9,586 nt of DNA. It comes from Omnitrophica WOR_2 bacterium GWA2_47_8. GTDB lineage: Bacteria; Omnitrophota; Gorgyraeia; Zapsychrales; GWA2-47-8. Made by a program: the position numbers and the translations under genes. The stretch spans positions 29,657 through 39,242 of the forward strand of contig MHFY01000136.1 of the NCBI GenBank assembly GCA_001805375.1, given 5' to 3'. Below the pieces are notes generated by a model that was not told the DNA's origin, made no database searches, and saw only the letters and a list, made by a program, of their open reading frames with translations. Position 1 is the first letter of the stretch; every line of letters starts with the position of its first letter. Shown piece by piece: positions 5,464-9,586 of the stretch.

Positions 5464-6663
5464 TTAAAAATTAAAAAATTTAACGACCGTTCCCTTTGGC
5501 TGATACCTCTTATTTTCCAAAAGTTCGACAAACCCATCCGCATTGGCCACCGCCACATAATCCCCTGACCCGCTGATCGCAACCGGTGTCAGATAAAACT
5601 TGCCTTCCATATTCGGCTGTATCTTAACCGGAAGAAAAAAGGCCAGATCCGTTTTACTGTGGATCTCTTCCCCTAACGCACCCCAGGTCTCGCTCTTTTT
5701 TTCGATGCCGGCGCTTCTTCGTAAATAAGGAACGACATATCGATAGGCACACACCTGTGTTGAAACCGGATTTCCCGGCAAGGCAAAGACAACCGGCCCG
5801 CTTTTATGTTTCCCGAACCAAAACGGTTTGCCCGGCTTTTGCTTGACCTTATGAAAAACCACTTTAACGCCCAAGGATTCTAAAACCCTGGGGACATAAT
5901 CAAATTTTCCCATCGAAACCCCGCCGCTTAAGACCAGGATGTCGAATTTATCCAGGATACCCTTAATTTCGGTTCTCATTTTTGCCACATTGTCTTTTAC
6001 GTGAAAGCACTTTGTATCCGCCAAATGTGTCTTATCAAAAATAGCCTTTAAGGCATAGGCATTGGATCTGCGGACCTGATACGGTTTCACTTTCTTGTTT
6101 ATGCCAACGATCTCATCACCGGTTGAAATAATGGCCAGCTTAGGCCTTTGTGCCACCTTAACGACAGATTTACCGACGGAGGCCAAAACCCCGACCTGGG
6201 TCGGACCGATGACAATGCCCTTTTTAAGCAGCAGTTGTTCCGCTTTATAATCCGCGCCCTGCAATTGGATATATTGCATCGCAGCGATCGGATCCGCTCC
6301 GAGCTGAGCTGTTTTATCTGTGACTTGGACATTCTCGACCGGCACCACACAATCGAATCCGGCCGGCACGGCCGCACCGGTCATGATCTCCACACAATCG
6401 CTGTCCTGAAAATTCTTAGCCAACGGCGGCTGGCCAGCGGCCTGGGTCCCTTTGACAGTAAACGCGCGTGTCCCTCTTTGATATGCCACAAATCGGATGG
6501 CCACACCATCCATCAGGGATCTATTAAAGGAAGGCTGGTCGCGATCCGCTGCAATATCTTCACGCAAGACAGCGCCCAAGGATTCTTCCAACTTTACTTT
6601 TGTAACGGGAAAAAGCTTAGCACTGTCTAAGATTATTTTTTCTGCTTCGGTAACGGTGATCAT
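5464..6663 (-). CDS. moeA: Molybdopterin molybdenumtransferase
   Basis: 399 aa. It inserts molybdate into adenylylated molybdopterin in the cytoplasm. Motifs in order: PSFNRSLMDGVAIR (44-57), the segment in which family members usually read D-x-S-x-MDGYA; MTGAAVPAGFDCVVPVE (94-110); IISTGDEIVG (178-187); LSGGVSMGKFDYVP (245-258), the conserved GGxSxGxxD; and ALPGNPVS (294-301). These cover the MoeA core and the MoCF-binding (MogA-like) domain. Length is close to the usual 390-420. It is the first gene of the molybdenum-cofactor group and lies 104 nt downstream of hemY. The start ATG is preceded by an A/T-rich stretch with no Shine-Dalgarno, which would suit a very short leader if the promoter proposed upstream is real. 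No MogA or MoaB adenylyltransferase is in view. Confidence 0.95.
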   Translation of the reverse strand: MITVTEAEKIILDSAKLFPVTKVKLEESLGAVLREDIAADRDQPSFNRSLMDGVAIRFVAYQRGTRAFTVKGTQAAGQPPLAKNFQDSDCVEIMTGAAVPAGFDCVVPVENVQVTDKTAQLGADPIAAMQYIQLQGADYKAEQLLLKKGIVIGPTQVGVLASVGKSVVKVAQRPKLAIISTGDEIVGINKKVKPYQVRRSNAYALKAIFDKTHLADTKCFHVKDNVAKMRTEIKGILDKFDILVLSGGVSMGKFDYVPRVLESLGVKVVFHKVKQKPGKPFWFGKHKSGPVVFALPGNPVSTQVCAYRYVVPYLRRSAGIEKKSETWGALGEEIHSKTDLAFFLPVKIQPNMEGKFYLTPVAISGSGDYVAVANADGFVELLENKRYQPKGTVVKFFNF

Positions 6664-6676
6664 TGTTTATTTTATC

Positions 6677-6704
6677 ATCTTAAACCGCGTGGCCGCTCTG
6701 ACAA
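6677..6704 (-). promoter_or_regulatory. Possible sigma-70-type promoter for moeA
   Basis: On the minus strand TTGTCA (6704-6699) and TAAGAT (6682-6677) are 16 nt apart, each matching the housekeeping consensus at four to five of six positions. Transcription would start about 7 nt before the moeA ATG, giving an almost leaderless message, which fits the lack of a Shine-Dalgarno there. The motif is weak and could arise by chance. Confidence 0.27.
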
Positions 6705-6767
6705 GGGATACAAATCGACAAAAACAAATATTTTGGATGGCCGAGATAATTTAACAACGAATAGAAC

Positions 6768-8147
6768 TTACGCCAGTGCGCTTTTTTCTGCGGCGGCCTG
6801 GGCATTGGAGGTACAGTCATTGATCGAAACACCGCCTAAATAATTGGCCACTAAATGAAAATTCGGGAATTTTGAGACCTCATAAACGATCCCATCTTTT
6901 AAATACGCATACTCCTGATCGTATTGCGGAATAGCATTCGGCCAAAGCGCCAAGAATTCGGTCACGGTCCGGCCGTTGATGGCGAACCTTTTCTTTAATT
7001 CATATTCGGCGGTTTCGACTAACTCATCTTTCGTTCTTTTCATGATGTCCGGATAAGAACTACCGCCTATCATCACACGGAACATGAATAGATCATCGGC
7101 TGTCCGGCCAGGAAAAACATTCCCCGGGAACAAAACCCCCTGCACCTCGCTTTTTTCCGATGAGGGGATCAAATAACCGAACCCTTGAGGGATATGGCCC
7201 AAGGCTGCTTTCGGATAAACCAGGCCCACCACGGCCATGGGGGCATATTGGATCTTGCCTAAAAGCTCAGACAAAACAGGGTCTAAGGTTTTCAGGAACG
7301 CACTGGCGCTATGGGCCGGAGAACAGACAAATAATTCATCGGCAAAATACTTCATCTTCTGCGTTACGATAGAAAATCCTTCTCCCACCCTATCCACACT
7401 TTCCACCACTTCATCTAAATGGATGCAATCTTCGTACTGCTTGACCAAGGCCTCGCACAATTGGCCCATGCCTTGCCGGAATGACAGCAACTTTCCCATC
7501 GGGCTGCCCGAGGCCTCACCTTTTTTCTTTCCCTTGCTGTTTTTCAACATGGTCAAGATAAGACCTTTTAGCAAGGAACCGTATTCCTGTTCCAGCTCAT
7601 AAATTTTAGGGAAGGCCAGACGCAAGTTCAGCTTTTTCGCGTCCCCTCCATAAATCCCTTTGACGATGGGGTCCAAAAAATAATTCGTGATATTCTCACC
7701 GAAACGCCGGACACCAAACTCATAGACCGTTTCTTTCGGATCTTTTCCCTTGCGAATAAGCATTTCCAACGGGATCCGGACCTTATCTAACAAGGAAAGA
7801 GGCTTAAAGGACAATAACTCCGACGGGCTCATCGGGACCTGATGCAGCTCATTCTTGATCGAAATGTACCGCTTCTTGGCTGTAGGATTGGCCCCCACCA
7901 ACTCATCTTCCAACCCTAGATCCTGCGCTAATTTCAGCGCACTTTCCTTGTTATTCAAAAACCCCTCGGGGCCGTATTCAAAATAACATTTATTCTGGTA
8001 TTTCGTGCGGATCGTGCCGCCGGCATAAGTATTTTGTTCCAGCAGGTGGACCTGGACATCGCTTCGGCCAACGAATTTTTTCTTGAGATTATGCAGAAGC
8101 GCTAACCCGCTGATCCCGCCGCCGATGATGATGATCTGTTTGCTCAT
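6768..8147 (-). CDS. hemY: HemY-type protoporphyrinogen oxidase (FAD)
   Basis: 459 aa. It removes six electrons from protoporphyrinogen IX to give protoporphyrin IX. The N-terminal FAD-binding fold is IIIIGGGISGLALL (5-18), with dinucleotide-binding glycines at 9-11 and 14. AGGTIRT and YFEYGPEGFL follow, as in the monoamine-oxidase-like superfamily. The C-terminal FAD-contact segment is VANYLGGVSINDC. A longer frame begins at an ATG at 8174, but the ATG at 8147 is preferred: GGGAG lies six nt before it, and the glycine loop then falls at its normal distance from the N-terminus. hemE ends 60 nt upstream. HemY enzymes normally use O2, whereas HemN next door is an oxygen-independent enzyme. A coproporphyrinogen oxidase (CgoX) role is possible for this family, but a true HemN in the cluster argues against it. 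Some genomes name this gene hemG. Confidence 0.92.
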   Translation of the reverse strand: MSKQIIIIGGGISGLALLHNLKKKFVGRSDVQVHLLEQNTYAGGTIRTKYQNKCYFEYGPEGFLNNKESALKLAQDLGLEDELVGANPTAKKRYISIKNELHQVPMSPSELLSFKPLSLLDKVRIPLEMLIRKGKDPKETVYEFGVRRFGENITNYFLDPIVKGIYGGDAKKLNLRLAFPKIYELEQEYGSLLKGLILTMLKNSKGKKKGEASGSPMGKLLSFRQGMGQLCEALVKQYEDCIHLDEVVESVDRVGEGFSIVTQKMKYFADELFVCSPAHSASAFLKTLDPVLSELLGKIQYAPMAVVGLVYPKAALGHIPQGFGYLIPSSEKSEVQGVLFPGNVFPGRTADDLFMFRVMIGGSSYPDIMKRTKDELVETAEYELKKRFAINGRTVTEFLALWPNAIPQYDQEYAYLKDGIVYEVSKFPNFHLVANYLGGVSINDCTSNAQAAAEKSALA

Positions 8148-8153
8148 AATTTG

Positions 8154-8158
8154 CTCCC
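8154..8158 (-). promoter_or_regulatory. Shine-Dalgarno that decides the hemY start
   Basis: GGGAG lies six nt before the ATG at 8147. The competing in-frame ATG at 8174 begins inside a small hairpin and adds only nine residues (MCGKGREQI) that are not expected before the FAD-binding strand. Confidence 0.7.
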
Positions 8159-8173
8159 GTCCTTTTCCGCACA

Positions 8174-8189
8174 TCCTTCAGATGAAGGA
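8174..8189. other. Small hairpin between hemE and hemY
   Basis: TCCTTC (8174-8179) and GAAGGA (8184-8189) form a perfect 6-bp stem around a 4-nt loop, about 20 nt after the hemE stop. It lacks a U-run and is 16 nt from the hemY Shine-Dalgarno, so it is more likely a minor mRNA structure than a terminator. It shares the CCTT/AAGG words of the element between moaD and hemA. Confidence 0.4.
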
Positions 8190-8207
8190 CGCGGCTCGTC
8201 CACTTTT

Positions 8208-9224
8208 CTAAGCGGCCGGCCAGGTAAAGGCGTGCACGGCCTCGACCACGGTCCGTAATTTCTCGACCTGCACGTCCGGATTAACGCCATGGCTTAAATT
8301 AAAAATATAACGCTTATACTTTTTCGCGCTCTTAAGGAGAGCGTTTGTCTCTTGCTTCAATGTTTTGGCATCCGAATATAAAAGCCCAGTGAACAGATTG
8401 CCTTGCACGCCTTTCTTGGTCTTTGCCAAGACGCCATTCTCCGACAAATTGACCGTATGGCAGACCGACAAGAAATCCGCATCCGTTTTATCCATCAAGG
8501 CCAACACATGCGAACAATTCTTAACATAATAGATCGATGGCAGGTCAACGGCCTTAAATATCTTTTGAACATAGGGCAAGACATATTGCCCGTACACATC
8601 AGCGGAAAGCTGGCCGGCCCAGGTGTCGAAAAGCTGGAACACTTTGATACCGGCACGTTTTTGATAATTCAGATACGAGATCGTATTCTTCGTCAATTTT
8701 TCCATAAGTTTTGCGTACGTCTGAGTTTGGGTATAAAGAAAATTTAAAGTTTTTGCAAATGTTGCGGAGCTCCCGCCTTCTAAAAGATAGGTCAAGACCG
8801 TAAAAGGCGCGCCCGCAAAACCGATCAACGGCACCGAACCCGGCAATTGTTCATTAATGGCCCGGATGGCCTTCCCCAAGTACTCGACACCTTCAAAATC
8901 ACGGATCGTTTTTACATCATTCACATGCTTTATCTGATTTAAGATGACCGGCCCGTGGTTTTTATCGAAATTGATCTCAAAACCCATATGCTTCGGTAAA
9001 GTCAAGATATCGGCAAATAAAATGGCAGCATCCACTTCTAGGACCTCAACGGGCAGGCAGGTCACTTTCGCGACTAGATCCGCGTTCGAAAACATCTCAG
9101 CCAGAGAATAGTGTTCGCGAAGCGCTTGATACTGCGGCAAAGACCGGCCGGCTTGGCGCATAAACCAAACCGGAACTTTTGTGTTTTTGCCTTGGAAGGC
9201 CTTAAGAAACTCGGATTGTGCCAT
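8208..9224 (-). CDS. hemE: Uroporphyrinogen decarboxylase
   Basis: 338 aa, a normal length for the family. It decarboxylates the four acetate side chains of uroporphyrinogen III to give coproporphyrinogen III in the cytoplasm, without a cofactor. Substrate-binding residues are in place: Arg23 and Arg27 in WFMRQAGRSLP, Asp72 in LFADILTLP, Tyr146 in TYLLEGGSS, Thr201 in QLFDTWAG (Ser in the human enzyme) and His312 in FNLSHGV. Two normally conserved stretches differ: the expected GxDW near residue 255 reads LSVCHTV, and the expected QGNLDP reads QGNLFT (274-279). Fold and active-site motifs still make the call firm. The ATG at 9224 has AAGG seven nt upstream, within a repeat that can pair with sequence about 50 nt further upstream. 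hemE lies between hemN and hemY, its neighbours in the pathway. Confidence 0.95.
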   Translation of the reverse strand: MAQSEFLKAFQGKNTKVPVWFMRQAGRSLPQYQALREHYSLAEMFSNADLVAKVTCLPVEVLEVDAAILFADILTLPKHMGFEINFDKNHGPVILNQIKHVNDVKTIRDFEGVEYLGKAIRAINEQLPGSVPLIGFAGAPFTVLTYLLEGGSSATFAKTLNFLYTQTQTYAKLMEKLTKNTISYLNYQKRAGIKVFQLFDTWAGQLSADVYGQYVLPYVQKIFKAVDLPSIYYVKNCSHVLALMDKTDADFLSVCHTVNLSENGVLAKTKKGVQGNLFTGLLYSDAKTLKQETNALLKSAKKYKRYIFNLSHGVNPDVQVEKLRTVVEAVHAFTWPAA

Positions 9225-9229
9225 TTATT

Positions 9230-9337
9230 GACCTTTTCTTCATTAAAAGCTTTGTGGTTGTCAATATTAGGTCTTTTCTCTAGAGGAGAAAAGGTCTTAA
9301 TATTGGTTACCTCTATGTTTGTATATTGGAAAAGACC
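9230..9337 (-). promoter_or_regulatory. Candidate structured leader before hemE with interleaved inverted repeats
   Basis: In transcript order four related words occur: A = GGTCTTTTC (9337-9329), B = GACCTTTTCT (9296-9287), A' = GAAAAGACC (9278-9270) and B' = AGAAAAGGTC (9239-9230). A and A' are exact complements over 9 nt, and B and B' over 10 nt. B can instead pair locally with A' through CTTTTCTC/GAGAAAAG (loop CTCTA), and this local stem is extended outward by CAATATTA/TAATATTG (9305-9298 and 9269-9262). B' contains the hemE Shine-Dalgarno. The sequence therefore offers mutually exclusive structures that expose or cover the ribosome binding site. No known riboswitch is recognised and function is inferred. 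Confidence 0.45.
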
Positions 9338-9341
9338 AATA
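9324..9341. other. Hairpin just after the hemN stop
   Basis: TATTGG (9324-9329) and CCAATA (9336-9341) form a perfect 6-bp stem with a 6-nt loop, nine nt after the hemN stop. On the minus strand no T-run follows (ATATACAAAC comes next), so this is not a classic terminator and hemN-hemE co-transcription remains likely. The loop contains most of repeat word A of the hemE leader. Confidence 0.45.
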
Positions 9342-9349
9342 AAACCTAT

Positions 9350-9586
9350 CTACACGGTTTGGGAAAATCGCCGGTGAGTTTTCGGTTGTTTCAAATACCA
9401 GTCAAATCCCATACAAATATTCCGGATAAAGATCTTGCCCAGATCAGACACCCGCAGGCAATCCTTTTCTTCCAGCAAGAGACCTTCTTTGATGCAGAGG
9501 GCGATATGAACGGCCTCGTCACAAAAATAATCATCAAAATCTTTTTGGAACGTATCTTTAAATACGCCTTTATCGATCACAAACTG
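9350..9586 (-). CDS. hemN: Oxygen-independent coproporphyrinogen III oxidase, C-terminal part
   Basis: The last 78 codons of a gene whose start is beyond the right edge; the frame is open to position 9586. The full enzyme is a radical-SAM protein that oxidatively decarboxylates coproporphyrinogen III to protoporphyrinogen IX without O2. The N-terminal [4Fe-4S]/SAM motif is not in the window. What is seen is the HemN C-terminal domain: FQKDFDDYFCDEA, LRVSDLGKIFIRNICMGFD and the closing RRFSQTV. RNICMxFDxYL followed by a terminal FSxxx is the ending I recall for true HemN such as that of E. coli; the related haem chaperone HemW does not end this way. It precedes hemE by 125 nt on the same strand. 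Confidence 0.9.
   Translation of the reverse strand, partial: QFVIDKGVFKDTFQKDFDDYFCDEAVHIALCIKEGLLLEEKDCLRVSDLGKIFIRNICMGFDWYLKQPKTHRRFSQTV

Noticed and set aside
5463..5582. N-terminal extension of MobA from the upstream ATG at 5582
   Set aside because: The 40 extra residues lie inside the moeA C-terminus and look like out-of-frame sequence; the GGG-x-S-x-RMG loop is at its normal place with the ATG at 5462.
6148..6630. 160-codon open frame on the plus strand
   Set aside because: It lies wholly antisense to moeA, whose motifs are intact, has no Shine-Dalgarno, and its protein (rich in Arg, His, Asp and Ile) resembles no family.
7237..7602. 121-codon plus-strand open frame opposite hemY
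   Set aside because: It is a shadow of the hemY coding strand with no ribosome binding site and a low-complexity Ser/Phe/Pro composition.
9242..9264. TTGACA (minus strand, 9264-9259) as a -35 box for a hemE promoter
   Set aside because: The only -10-like word downstream, TTTAAT, is just 11 nt away, and at 16-18 nt the sequence is GAAGAA-like. The TTGACA also overlaps the base of the hairpin.
9350..9586. HemW (haem chaperone) instead of HemN
   Set aside because: The C-terminus RNICMGFDWYL...RRFSQTV matches the true HemN ending, and it sits beside hemE and hemY.

Overview
The window is one co-directional run of genes on the minus strand, so transcription goes from high to low coordinates. There are ten recognisable genes and no gene-free stretch over 300 bases. 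Read in the direction of transcription they are: hemN (only its 3' end is inside), hemE, hemY, moeA, mobA, moaD, hemA, hemH, a small TMEM14-family membrane protein, a CPA2-type cation/proton antiporter fused to a PTS EIIA domain, and the 5' end of an atpZ/atpI-like gene that runs off the left edge. I found no rRNA, tRNA, CRISPR array or transposase.

Region by region: (i) 9586-6768 holds the late haem genes hemN-hemE-hemY. A 125-nt hemN-hemE gap in this region carries interleaved inverted repeats, one of which covers the hemE ribosome binding site. (ii) 6663-4616 is a tight molybdenum-cofactor group, moeA-mobA-moaD, with 1-nt and overlapping junctions. (iii) 4613-4495 is an intergenic element made of several inverted repeats. 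(iv) 4413-1904 holds hemA (first committed step to 5-aminolaevulinate), hemH (iron insertion) and the TMEM14 gene. A 60-nt inverted repeat forms the 3' end of hemH. (v) 1900-1 holds the antiporter and the atpZ-like start, which suggests that an ATP synthase operon follows outside the window.

Together the haem genes describe a glutamyl-tRNA (C5) route ending in the protoporphyrin branch: GluTR makes glutamate-1-semialdehyde, HemE makes coproporphyrinogen III, HemN makes protoporphyrinogen IX, HemY makes protoporphyrin IX and HemH makes haem. hemL, hemB, hemC and hemD are not in the window. MobA implies that the cell makes a guanine dinucleotide molybdenum cofactor, as used by respiratory molybdoenzymes of the DMSO-reductase family. 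The whole block therefore looks like respiratory cofactor and membrane-energetics supply.

The most interesting point is the TMEM14-family gene directly behind ferrochelatase. Animal TMEM14C is implicated in moving protoporphyrinogen IX into mitochondria for haem synthesis, so a bacterial relative with a strong Shine-Dalgarno, inside a haem operon, is a good candidate for a porphyrin-handling membrane protein that I do not know to be described.

The organism cannot be named from this window. It is a bacterium of middling GC. The hemN-hemE-hemY grouping and the short glutamyl-tRNA reductase recall Chlamydiae and other PVC-related lineages (for example Omnitrophota), but this is a weak inference from memory.
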